Source: Amphritea sp. 1_MG-2023 (lineage in GTDB: Bacteria > Pseudomonadota > Gammaproteobacteria > Pseudomonadales > Balneatricaceae). From it: a DNA stretch of 64,000 nucleotides. The stretch lies in contig NZ_JAUOQE010000003.1 of the NCBI RefSeq assembly GCF_030547545.1, positions 111,163 through 175,162 on the forward strand, in the 5' to 3' direction. The position numbers were made by a program, and so were the translations under genes. Of this stretch, positions 8,396-16,827 are shown one piece after another. The notes under the pieces are model-generated. The model was not told where the DNA came from. It searched no databases and saw nothing but the letters and a program-made list of their open reading frames with translations. Position 1 is the first letter of the stretch; every line of letters starts with the position of its first letter.

Positions 8396-10153
8396 TTAAG
8401 CAAACTTAGGCCACTGATTAAAGTGTTGTTTTTCTAACTGCATGTCGCCTTTTTCATCTTTATAAATATTGATCCACGCTTGCCAGTTTTCATTATCAAT
8501 CTCGGGGTAATCCAGACGGTAATGGCTGCAACGGCTTTCTGTGCGCATCATCGATGCTCGCAGTTTCATCTCTGCCGTATGGATCATATTCATGGTTTCA
8601 TGAGCAAGGCGAAGATGATGTCGATCAGATGCCATCAGCATCGGCCCGTGATGCTCTTTTAATTCCTCAATATAGGCCAACGCCGCTTGCATCATGCGCT
8701 CTTTTTTAATGTATAAGACAAAGTTAGGAATCATGACGCTTTGTAATACCTGAGTGACCCAAGCGGGGCTATAGCCAGTCTCGCGTTTAAGTGGGTAAAG
8801 GATCTCTGCTTTGGTTTGCACTATTTTTTCACTGGGTATGGCAATACGCGTGACGCTTTGACTGGCTTTAGCGGCAGCTTCGCCGGCGATGGCGCCTTGT
8901 ACTGCTGAGCCTGCCATGGAACTACCGATCTGAGTATAAATACCGCCAGACATATAGGAGCCCAATGCATCGCCTGATGCCCATAAGCCGGGAATGCTAC
9001 TCAAGCCGGTTGCATCGATCGGCACTAAGCCTTCGGATTTATGTATTGCCATTCCCGCCGTTGAACCGCCTACCGATTCATTGCCCATACCCGGGGGGCC
9101 TTGAGGCTTATCTTGAGAAAAGAGCGCTCGTAAACCGGTGGCTTCGGGCTGTTGTGGCGGCGGACCCGCCTGACGAAAGGCTTCTGGCACATAAGGCCCT
9201 GCAGAGGCATCGTTATCTGCTGCTTTATTTGCGCCGGGCCCCATACTCACCGGGCCACCATTGATATAGGCGGCATAGTTCATATCCACCCCGAGATGGT
9301 GATTAATCTGTGCTGAGGTGGTGCTCGGTAACTCTTCTATCTGACCGTGCCAGTTATCATAACTGGAGCCGGAATTTTTAGCCGAGGCGGGATGGCCGTC
9401 ATTCCACTCTTTACCGGTGATTTTAGCACCAATGTTATAGGCCATAATGGTGCCATCATGAGTGAGGTCACAGAGTGGAAAACCATTGGCTTTAAAGCCG
9501 CCAGAACCGGTACAGAGTATGACTGTTTTAGCGGAAAAGTTGAACACCGTATTATGATCTAAACTAAACCCTGATGCGCCGACGACTCGCCCCTGTTCTT
9601 TGTGAAGGTGGGTCATCATGATGCGTTCCATGGTCGGGATCTGACGTTCTCGCATGGGCTTGGAAAAGCTTTCGAAGCATAGCGGCGAGTCGAAGAAGCC
9701 CCACTCTTTTAATTCGGCCACTCGGTCGGCCGAGTGATCTAACAGTTGACGAGTAAAGACCGGGTTATTGGTGCCGATGGAAGAGTCGGCGACTTTGGCT
9801 AAAAACTCATCGGGGCTCATTTTGGCATTTTTCTTATCATAGCTAAAAATGCCTTTACCGAAGGGCGTTAGCCCTGAGCTGCCTAGACGGCCTTTTGAAA
9901 CCATTAATACGTTGGCGCCGGCATCATGGGCTTTTACCGCGGCAAAGAGCCCAGCAATACCACTGCCAATCACTAAAACATCGGTTTCTAGGGCTTTTTC
10001 TTTAAAGCTGTCGGCATCGATAGAAGGCTGATTTCGGCTCGGTGCTTCCATGGGTGGCATGGGCGGCATATGTCCGGCCATGGCGGTTGCACCGATGGCA
10101 CTACCGGCAATACCGAGAAACATCCGGCGAGAGATAGGTGTAGTCTTTGACAT
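8396..10153 (-). CDS. Tat-exported FAD-dependent oxidoreductase (fumarate reductase/AprA-like)
   Basis: A 585-aa flavoprotein. It starts MSKTTPISRRMFLG, a twin-arginine signal, then a hydrophobic stretch with a likely cleavage near AMAG. FAD binding is shown by VLVIGSGIAGLFAAV and the C-terminal FAD segment GLWASGDALG. The C-terminus RTESRCSHYRLDYP resembles succinate dehydrogenase/fumarate reductase and adenylylsulfate reductase flavoprotein subunits. There is a Pro-rich insertion near residues 320-350. The ATG at 10153 has a perfect GGAGG site; the longer frame would bury the Tat signal. Third gene of a minus-strand operon with a ferredoxin and a ferric-reductase-like protein. The substrate is unknown; electrons probably arrive from the membrane partner. 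Confidence 0.85.
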   Translation of the reverse strand: MSKTTPISRRMFLGIAGSAIGATAMAGHMPPMPPMEAPSRNQPSIDADSFKEKALETDVLVIGSGIAGLFAAVKAHDAGANVLMVSKGRLGSSGLTPFGKGIFSYDKKNAKMSPDEFLAKVADSSIGTNNPVFTRQLLDHSADRVAELKEWGFFDSPLCFESFSKPMRERQIPTMERIMMTHLHKEQGRVVGASGFSLDHNTVFNFSAKTVILCTGSGGFKANGFPLCDLTHDGTIMAYNIGAKITGKEWNDGHPASAKNSGSSYDNWHGQIEELPSTTSAQINHHLGVDMNYAAYINGGPVSMGPGANKAADNDASAGPYVPEAFRQAGPPPQQPEATGLRALFSQDKPQGPPGMGNESVGGSTAGMAIHKSEGLVPIDATGLSSIPGLWASGDALGSYMSGGIYTQIGSSMAGSAVQGAIAGEAAAKASQSVTRIAIPSEKIVQTKAEILYPLKRETGYSPAWVTQVLQSVMIPNFVLYIKKERMMQAALAYIEELKEHHGPMLMASDRHHLRLAHETMNMIHTAEMKLRASMMRTESRCSHYRLDYPEIDNENWQAWINIYKDEKGDMQLEKQHFNQWPKFA

Positions 10154-10157
10154 GGGG

Positions 10158-10373
10158 TTACCTCCAAGAAACGACGACAGGGATCGATTTTTCCGGGGTA
10201 ATGCTAATGGCATCTACCGGGCAGTAAAGACGGCATAAATGACAGATTTGGCAGTCTTCTGGGTAGGCGATATAAGCGCGTCCCTGATCATGATCAAACT
10301 GTATAACGTCGGTAGGGCAGGTTTGCACACAGGTTTTACAGCCTATGCAACCCGCAATTTCACTAATGGGCAT
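10158..10373 (-). CDS. 2[4Fe-4S] ferredoxin, small iron-sulfur subunit
   Basis: A 71-aa protein with two complete four-cysteine motifs, CIGCKTCVQTCP (Cys 9, 12, 15, 19) and CQICHLCRLYCP (Cys 41, 44, 47, 51). It resembles the N-terminal part of AprB-type iron-sulfur subunits and has no signal peptide. The gap to the flavoprotein start is only four bases and to the upstream reductase 24 bases, so the three are cotranscribed. It probably relays electrons to the flavoprotein. If the complex is extracytoplasmic, the ferredoxin would have to be carried by the partner's Tat signal, which is inference. Confidence 0.88.
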   Translation of the reverse strand: MPISEIAGCIGCKTCVQTCPTDVIQFDHDQGRAYIAYPEDCQICHLCRLYCPVDAISITPEKSIPVVVSWR

Positions 10374-10397
10374 GATCGTGTTCTCCTCAACCTGCGG

Positions 10398-11789
10398 TTA
10401 AAATGAGAGGTGTTCGAAATGGATATTGGCACGGGATATCTTTAATGATTTTAGGCTTTTATTAACGCTGGTAATCATCGGTTTTGGGCCACATAAGTAG
10501 ACAGTCCAGTCGTCCGGGCTCTCACTCTTGATAACGGCTTCAATGCAGCATGTATCAATAACGCCCTGATAAATATCGGTGCAAATTGGGGCTGTAAGAC
10601 AGGCCAATTGTTGCTTGAAGTTAGGCATTGTCTTTTCTAAGCGTTTAATCTCATCTTGCAGCACCATCTGATCCATATGGTTATTGCCGTATATCAAGCG
10701 GATTGGACGAGGATCGTGAGCTTCGGCTAAACCGCGCAACAGGCTTAGCATTGGGCCGATACCAGCACCACCGGCAATTAAAACGATCGCTTTTGCGTTA
10801 GCGGATTCGGCTAAATTCATACTGCCGTAAGGACCATCGAGATACACATCCTGTCCGACTGTGAGTTGATTCAGTTTTGATGTGTAATCCCCCAAATTAC
10901 GAATAATAAAGGAAATCTTTGGCAGATCGCGCTGACACGAAGCGATTGAGAAAGGGTGCTCTTTGACGCCACCGCTGTGTTGACTGGTGTTTAACCAAAC
11001 AAACTGACCGGCGGTAAAATTAAACGCTGAATCACTTTTTTTCTCGATGGTTACCTGCCAATCGGTGCGACTGATCTGTGAGACATCCAGCAGTTTGAAA
11101 GGCTGTGACCGTTGTATAAATGGTTTAATAGAGTAGTTGTATAGCACCATGGCGATGGATGCTGAACAGAGTGACCACCAAATGAGATTGAAGCTTGCTT
11201 GAAACTGACCATGACTGCCGACGCTGGTTACATGCAGTGTGGCGAGGATGGTAATAACGACAAACCCCAGCATATGGCTAAAACGCCATGTTTCATAACG
11301 CAGGGGCAGCGCGTCTTTAAAGATTGCCGTCAGTATCCAGATAATCATAGCGACCCAAGCGATGAGCCCTGTGAGCATTTGTGGGGCGGTGATAACGGAG
11401 ATCAGACTATGCATACCATCATTGAATGACACCATGAAACGGGGCGCTAGAATGAGTATCGGATGAAACAGGAAAATGATTCCCAACCATTGACCTACTT
11501 TTTTATGTCGCGAGATACTCCAATCAATATTGGCGAATAAAGGGATCTGTTTTAAGCGGCTGGCTAAGGGAAATTGTATATAAAAGGCCATCATCGCTAA
11601 CATATTGATGGTCATCAGGGTGGTCGCGTAGCTATCTTGATGGGCCATATCGAGTGCGAAGGTGGCGAGAAAGGGGAGCGATAGCAAGCTTAAATAACCC
11701 AACGTTAGCCAAATTTTTTGACTAAGTTTAAAGCCGAAGCGCTTACCGGATCGCCCGAAAAGGGTTGCTAGCGTGGTCATAATGGTCAT
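10398..11789 (-). CDS. Ferric-reductase-like transmembrane protein with FAD/NAD(P)-binding domain
   Basis: A 463-aa membrane protein. The N-terminal ~220 residues hold about six membrane helices with His residues placed as haem ligands (FLFHPIL, FSHMLGF, ATLHVTS). The C-terminal half is a ferredoxin-NADP-reductase domain: FAD-binding HPFSIAS, NAD(P)-binding IAGGAGIGPMLSLL and the terminal YLCGPKPM. The family takes electrons from cytoplasmic NAD(P)H across the membrane through haem. Two possible ATG starts (11789, 11780), neither with a strong ribosome site. First gene of the operon with ferredoxin and Tat flavoprotein, for which it is the likely electron donor. Confidence 0.85.
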   Translation of the reverse strand: MTIMTTLATLFGRSGKRFGFKLSQKIWLTLGYLSLLSLPFLATFALDMAHQDSYATTLMTINMLAMMAFYIQFPLASRLKQIPLFANIDWSISRHKKVGQWLGIIFLFHPILILAPRFMVSFNDGMHSLISVITAPQMLTGLIAWVAMIIWILTAIFKDALPLRYETWRFSHMLGFVVITILATLHVTSVGSHGQFQASFNLIWWSLCSASIAMVLYNYSIKPFIQRSQPFKLLDVSQISRTDWQVTIEKKSDSAFNFTAGQFVWLNTSQHSGGVKEHPFSIASCQRDLPKISFIIRNLGDYTSKLNQLTVGQDVYLDGPYGSMNLAESANAKAIVLIAGGAGIGPMLSLLRGLAEAHDPRPIRLIYGNNHMDQMVLQDEIKRLEKTMPNFKQQLACLTAPICTDIYQGVIDTCCIEAVIKSESPDDWTVYLCGPKPMITSVNKSLKSLKISRANIHFEHLSF

Positions 11790-11817
11790 CCAATTGACGA
11801 TGAAGGTTTATCTAAGC

Positions 11818-11978
11818 AAGGTGCGAATAAGTCCGTTATGTCCGCCCTTCGGGGCTTTCAGAGAAGCAGGATCTCAGCGTTAACATTTTTCGACGTACAA
11901 CCAGTATGCCTGTAACGGTTGCCTTGATCTCCAGCTTCTCTGTAAGCCAGAGGCGTCATTGACTTATTCGCACCTTCC
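11818..11978. mobile_element. MITE-like non-autonomous element with 16-bp terminal inverted repeats
   Basis: AAGGTGCGAATAAGTC at 11818-11833 is repeated exactly in inverse at 11961-11976. Internal inverted segments also occur (AGAGAAGC near 11861, inverse GCTTCTCT near 11934). The element is flanked by the direct repeat CTAAGCA (11812-11818 and 11979-11985), a possible target-site duplication that overlaps the first base of the left end. At ~160 bp it encodes nothing. No transposase in this window has matching ends. Confidence 0.6.
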
Positions 11979-12114
11979 CTAAGCACTTATATGAACCGTC
12001 AGGCGGCGAGCACCAAGTACGGAATAAATGTTTCTTTAGATAGTATTATGGGTGTTAAATGCAGCAAAACCATGAATAGATTATGGATTAAATATGGACG
12101 TTTACCTGAGAGCG

Positions 12115-12141
12115 TCAGCTATCCTCGAGACCGATAGCTGA
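12115..12141. repeat. Isolated stem-loop in the non-coding region 11790-12254
   Basis: Perfect 9-bp stem TCAGCTATC/GATAGCTGA with a 9-base loop. No T-run on either strand, so not a standard terminator. It lies between the end of acxR and the start of the ferric-reductase operon, both minus strand. Apart from this and the MITE-like element I see nothing firm in these 465 bases. Confidence 0.5.
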
Positions 12142-12266
12142 CACTAAGCGACAGCATTTAAGTACGGATATAAGCGACTTATAACCAGAATCCTAGAAAA
12201 ATACCGTAGACTCGGGCTGTTTTTTTACAACAGCAGCGAGCCTGCGATGATGCTTTTTAGGGTTGA

Positions 12267-14255
12267 TTATGTTGTGCGGTCAATGCCATATTTTTGCAGT
12301 TTGATATACAGCGTACTCTTGGCAATATTTAATGCTTTAGCGGTGCGAGTTAGATTACCGCCTTGTTGTTGCAGGGTACGGCAGATAACCTCTCTTTCCG
12401 CGTGCTGTAACGGGGTGTCTGTCTCGATCGTTTGATGCCCATGGCTAATAACCGCGCTGCTGTTTTGCAACGGTGTTGGCAGGTCTTCAGGTGTGAGTTC
12501 TGCTGCATCGGTTAGGAAATAGGCGGCGGTAATGAGATTACTGAGCTCGCGGATATTTCCGGGCCAGGAATGATGTTCAAGTTGTAATTTTAATGCGTGG
12601 CTAAGCTGCTTTTTTATACCGCCATAGCGCTGCGTTAACTCTTCGAGCATATGTTCCGCGAGTTGAACGATATCTTCATGCCGTTCGCGTAGAGGAGGAA
12701 TGGTGAGGGTCATGGAGGATATGCGATAGTAGAGATCCATACGAAAACGGCCTTGCGCGACTTCTTCGGCTAAATCTCGGTTAGTGGCGGCAATCAGACG
12801 GAAATTGACCTTACGTGGCTGTGTTTCGCCGACGCGACAGATTTCAGATTCTTGCAGTACTCGTAGAAATAGTGGTTGAAGATCCAAAGGCATCTCGCCT
12901 ATTTCATCGAGAAACAGGGTACCGCCGTTAGCCGCTTCAATTTTACCGATCATGCCGCCACGACGGGCACCGGTGAAGGCTCCTTCGATGTAACCAAATA
13001 GCTCACTGGCTAACAGATCCTTGGATAAACTGCCGCAATTGAGCGCGATAAACGCTTTGTTATTGGCGGGGCTTACCTCATGCATGGCATGCGCAAACAG
13101 TTCTTTACCAACGCCGGTTTCGCCTTGAAGTAATACCGGAATTGGCGCCTTGGCTAAACGGGAAGCTTGTTGAATTAATTTTAGAAACAAAGCATTACGA
13201 CCGACAAGCCTTGAAAAGCCAGGTTCATGAATTGGCTCCGATTGATTAGCGGCATGATGTATTGCTGATGGCTGTCGAGTGGGGAAAGGCACCACTGCGA
13301 GAATGCCAATCTGCTTATCTTGATAGTGAATAGGTTGCAGCCACTGCGGCTGAAGTTGGTTGATAATCGAGGTCGCTTGCGCTGAGAAAGTGCCTTTTTG
13401 ATTAAGTCGCTGAATGGGATTGAAGGGCGTTAAATCGATGTTTAAACCGCGCGCGGCTAATACGCGATCGGCCTGATGATTGTTGCGAATCACATGGCCT
13501 CGATTGTCTAACAATAGCAGGCCGTCGTTACTCGGTGTGTTGAAGCGTTCGAGAGTTAGGCTCAGTAACAGGTCTCGTTTAGCGAGACGATGCTGAGCCA
13601 GTTGCCCCTCTATTTGATGAGCACCGGATACGGCGAGTGCTAGGCAATAGTCATGCAGTGTATCTTTGAGGCCAGAGATATTCACGGCTCCTAAAATGCT
13701 GTGTTCGAAGGGATCGCGAATAACGGCTGCAGAGCAGGTCCAATCATTGATATTTTCACAAAAGTGCTCATAGGCATGCACCTGAATGGCAAGGCCGGTA
13801 TTCAGGGCGGTACCAATGGCATTCGTACCAGCAACACGTTCATTCCAATTAGCCCCCGGCATCAGTCGGTAATCATTGGCAAGCGCACGGGTATGTTCAT
13901 CACCTTGGGAACATAAGATGATGCCGCTTGGTGCGACCAGATGCATAATGGTTCCAGAATCTGTTAATAGATCTTTGGCATCGTTAATGATCGGTTTAGC
14001 CGCTGATATGAGTGCTTCATGCTGATCGCTGAGAGAACTCAATTGGCTGCCTTCAACCTCAAGTCTGTTGCTGGCCACCAATGGATTAACGTCTTCTTTA
14101 AGACAGCGTTGCCATGAGGCTTGGATGACGGGGCGCACGGCATTATCGTTGAGCGCACCTTTGTTTAGTAATGTTTCTCGGGCCTTGGCTATTTTCAGAG
14201 GCTGCTCGACGGCAGCTGTGCCTCGCAGAGTATTTTTTATATTGACTGTATTCAT
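12267..14255 (-). CDS. acxR: Sigma-54-dependent activator of acetone carboxylase (AcoR/AcxR type)
   Basis: A 662-aa enhancer-binding protein. N-terminal GAF-type sensor region (GANWNERVAGTNAIGTAL is typical of AcoR/AcxR), a central AAA+ sigma-54 interaction domain with Walker A GETGVGKE, loop GAFTGA and Walker B GGTLFLDEIGEM, and a C-terminal Fis-type HTH (NLTRTAKALNIAKSTLYIKL). Divergent from acxABC, whose upstream region holds a sigma-54 promoter, so the target is clear from context. By family analogy the GAF region senses acetone or a related ketone or alcohol. The start at 14255 is preferred because the 21 extra residues of the longer frame are basic and non-conserved in character, though the ribosome site is weak. 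Confidence 0.88.
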   Translation of the reverse strand: MNTVNIKNTLRGTAAVEQPLKIAKARETLLNKGALNDNAVRPVIQASWQRCLKEDVNPLVASNRLEVEGSQLSSLSDQHEALISAAKPIINDAKDLLTDSGTIMHLVAPSGIILCSQGDEHTRALANDYRLMPGANWNERVAGTNAIGTALNTGLAIQVHAYEHFCENINDWTCSAAVIRDPFEHSILGAVNISGLKDTLHDYCLALAVSGAHQIEGQLAQHRLAKRDLLLSLTLERFNTPSNDGLLLLDNRGHVIRNNHQADRVLAARGLNIDLTPFNPIQRLNQKGTFSAQATSIINQLQPQWLQPIHYQDKQIGILAVVPFPTRQPSAIHHAANQSEPIHEPGFSRLVGRNALFLKLIQQASRLAKAPIPVLLQGETGVGKELFAHAMHEVSPANNKAFIALNCGSLSKDLLASELFGYIEGAFTGARRGGMIGKIEAANGGTLFLDEIGEMPLDLQPLFLRVLQESEICRVGETQPRKVNFRLIAATNRDLAEEVAQGRFRMDLYYRISSMTLTIPPLRERHEDIVQLAEHMLEELTQRYGGIKKQLSHALKLQLEHHSWPGNIRELSNLITAAYFLTDAAELTPEDLPTPLQNSSAVISHGHQTIETDTPLQHAEREVICRTLQQQGGNLTRTAKALNIAKSTLYIKLQKYGIDRTT

Positions 14256-14431
14256 ACCGTTTTTTTTATATTTATGGATACGTAGTCTAATACTGAACCT
14301 ACTATCGTCGATTTTCAATCGTCTATTTTTTAGCCGTTTTTAATATGACGGTGTTTAACTTTCTAGCCGTGTCTGTCTCGATCCCCTGACTTATCTCATC
14401 GCTCAAATCGACTTTTTAAAAGCGCCTGATT

Positions 14432-14463
14432 ACCGGACGGTGACCGACCGATTATCGAACGGT
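14432..14463. promoter_or_regulatory. Candidate upstream activating sequence for AcxR
   Basis: Cluster of five CGGT/ACCG half-sites, including CGGT-G-ACCG (14438-14446) and the imperfect inverted repeat ACCGAT-N5-AACGGT (14447-14463). It is centred about 100-120 bases before the expected start of the sigma-54 promoter, the normal distance for an enhancer-binding protein. Assigned by symmetry and position only. Confidence 0.4.
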
Positions 14464-14535
14464 TATTGCGCTAATTGCCGAGCTAATCTCCCTAAATAAA
14501 TAATAAGCGTCTGATTTTTATGTAATTTTATTAAT

Positions 14536-14551
14536 TGGCACAGCCGATGCT
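14536..14551 (+). promoter_or_regulatory. Sigma-54 (-24/-12) promoter of the acx operon
   Basis: TGGCACAGCCGATGCT: the GG and GC dinucleotides are separated exactly as in the consensus TGGCAC-N5-TTGC, with one T missing from the -12 triplet. It predicts a transcript start near 14562, about 87 bases before acxA. An adjacent gene for a sigma-54 activator supports it. The rest of 14256-14535 is non-coding and includes the candidate activator sites. Confidence 0.82.
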
Positions 14552-14648
14552 GTTAACTCAGGCAATCAGTTTCGGCTGATTGAGATCCTTACCTAGGCAA
14601 ATTCCACCGGGTAAGTAGAGACAATAAAAATAATACGAGGATACGATT

Positions 14649-16793
14649 TTGAATCAATTAATGAATCCAGTAGAAGTGCTTGGGATTGATGCCGGCGGCA
14701 CCATGACCGATACCTTTTTTGTCCGCGCCGATGGCGAGTTTGTAGTCGGTAAAGCACAAAGTAATGTTAATGAATCACAGGCGGTACTCGAATCGAGTAC
14801 CGATGCCTTGGCGCATTGGGATCGCAAGGTTGAAGATGTTTTTCCAGAAATGGTGACCTGCGTTTTTTCCGGTACGGCGATGCTCAACCGCGTGGTCGGT
14901 CGAAAAGGGCTGCGTACCGGGTTAATTGTGAGTAAAGGATTTGAAGATTTTCATCGCATGGGCCGCGCGATTCAGAGTTATCTGGGCTATGCCTTTGAAG
15001 ATCGTATTCATTTGAATACTCATCGTTATGATGACCCGCTGGTGGACATCAAAGATACCCGTGGCGTAACCGAGCGAGTCGATTCCAAAGGTAATGTGGT
15101 GATTGCCGTACGGTTACATGAAGCCCGTGAAGCGGCTCGCGAATTAATAGAGCAGGGGTGTCAGGCGATTGTTATTAGCTTGCTCAGTTCCTATCTCTAT
15201 GAGGATCACGAAAAAGCCGTTCGCGATGCTTGTAAAGAAGTGGCGCGTGAGATGGGCGTCGATATTCCTGTATTTGCCTCCGTCGATTACTACCCCGTGC
15301 GTAAAGAGAGTCATCGCACCAATACCACCATTCTCGAAGCCTATGCGGCAGAACCCTCAAGAGCGACATTGGGCACTATCAGTGACAGCATGAAAGATGT
15401 CGGTGGGCAGTTTGATTTGCGAGTGATGGCGAGTCATGGTGGCACCATCAGCTGGAAAGCCAAAGAGCTTGCTCGTTCGCTGGTCTCTGGGCCGATCGGT
15501 GGTGTTATTGGGGCTAAATATCTGGGTGAAAAGCTGGGCTATGAAAATATTGCTTGTTCCGATATTGGCGGAACCAGCTTTGATATGGCGTTGATTACTA
15601 AAAACAACTTCGCCATTCATAAAGATGGTGATATGGCGCGTTTAGTGTTGTCTCTGCCTTTAGTGGCGATGGATACCATTGGTGCGGGCGCCGGTAGTTT
15701 TGTGCGTATTGATCCGCACGCGAATGCGATCAAGCTAGGTCCCGATAGTGCTGGTTATCGGGTGGGCACCTGTTGGCCAGAAGGCGGTGTGGATACGGTA
15801 TCAGTGACCGATTGTCATATTATTCTCGGTTATCTAAATCCCGATAATTTCTTGGGCGGTATTCTTGAGCTGGATGTTGATCGTGCGCGTCGCGAAATTA
15901 AACGTCAGATTGCCGATCCTTTAGGTCTATCGATCGAAGATGCTGCCGCCGGTGTGATTGAGCTACTCGATCTGTCACTGCGTCAGCATTTACGAGCGAT
16001 GATTACTGGTAAGGGTTATAGCCCGACGGATTTCGTCTGTTTCTCTTACGGTGGTGGTGGCCCCGTACACGCCTACGGTTATACCAAAGGCTTGGGCTTT
16101 AAGGAGACCATTGTTCCGGCTTGGGCAGCAGGCTTCTCGGCTTTTGGTTGTGCGACCGCCGACTTTGAGTATCGCTACGATAAGAGCGTTGATATCGGTA
16201 TTACGGAAGAATCGAGTCGAGATGATATTTGCGCGGCAACGACAACCTTGCAGAACGCTTGGGATGAACTGCGGAACAAAGTACTAGAAGAGTTTCGTAT
16301 CAATGGCTTCAAAGATGAAGAAGTGACACTGACACCGGGCTATTCCATGCAGTATTTGGGACAGCTAAATGATTTGGAAATTGATTCACCGCTGGGCTCG
16401 GTTACCGGTGTTGAAGATTGGGATCATTTGGTTGAATCATTTAACGAAACCTACGCGCGGGTTTATGCCGATGCGGCGCGTTCTCCTGAGCTAGGCTATG
16501 GCATCACCGGTGCCATTATGCGTGGCACTGTCGAAACGAAAAAACCTAATATTCCCGAAGAAGCCAAGGTTGGCCCCAACCCCTCAGCCGAGGCACGTCA
16601 AGGTACGCGACCTTTTTATTATGAAAAATCATGGGTCGAGGCTGATATTTTCAAAATGGAGCTATTGCAGCCAGGTAATGAGATTAAAGGGCCTGCCGTG
16701 ATTGAGTCGGATGCCACTACCTACGTAGTACCACCGGGCTTTGAAACCTTCTTAGATGAGAACCGACTGTTCCACCTGATTGAATGCGACTAA
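14649..16793 (+). CDS. acxA: Acetone carboxylase beta subunit
   Basis: A 714-aa cytoplasmic subunit of the ATP-dependent enzyme that converts acetone and bicarbonate to acetoacetate. It belongs to the hydantoinase A family: the N-terminal GIDAGGTMTDTFF phosphate-binding loop and later ASHGGTISWKA and IGGTSFDMAL segments are typical. The length agrees with the ~717-aa Xanthobacter subunit as I recall it. The TTG at 14649 is chosen: GAGGA lies seven bases upstream, whereas the ATG at 14661 is too far from it. First gene behind the sigma-54 promoter, followed by acxB after 34 bases. Confidence 0.93.
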   Translation: MNQLMNPVEVLGIDAGGTMTDTFFVRADGEFVVGKAQSNVNESQAVLESSTDALAHWDRKVEDVFPEMVTCVFSGTAMLNRVVGRKGLRTGLIVSKGFEDFHRMGRAIQSYLGYAFEDRIHLNTHRYDDPLVDIKDTRGVTERVDSKGNVVIAVRLHEAREAARELIEQGCQAIVISLLSSYLYEDHEKAVRDACKEVAREMGVDIPVFASVDYYPVRKESHRTNTTILEAYAAEPSRATLGTISDSMKDVGGQFDLRVMASHGGTISWKAKELARSLVSGPIGGVIGAKYLGEKLGYENIACSDIGGTSFDMALITKNNFAIHKDGDMARLVLSLPLVAMDTIGAGAGSFVRIDPHANAIKLGPDSAGYRVGTCWPEGGVDTVSVTDCHIILGYLNPDNFLGGILELDVDRARREIKRQIADPLGLSIEDAAAGVIELLDLSLRQHLRAMITGKGYSPTDFVCFSYGGGGPVHAYGYTKGLGFKETIVPAWAAGFSAFGCATADFEYRYDKSVDIGITEESSRDDICAATTTLQNAWDELRNKVLEEFRINGFKDEEVTLTPGYSMQYLGQLNDLEIDSPLGSVTGVEDWDHLVESFNETYARVYADAARSPELGYGITGAIMRGTVETKKPNIPEEAKVGPNPSAEARQGTRPFYYEKSWVEADIFKMELLQPGNEIKGPAVIESDATTYVVPPGFETFLDENRLFHLIECD

Positions 16794-16827
16794 TCCGATA
16801 ATAAATACAAAAAATTGAGGAAAGCAG

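Noticed and set aside
12205..12240. Terminator of acxR
   Set aside because: GCTGTT/AACAGC can pair but the T-run lies in the loop on the plus strand and there is none after the stem on the minus strand.
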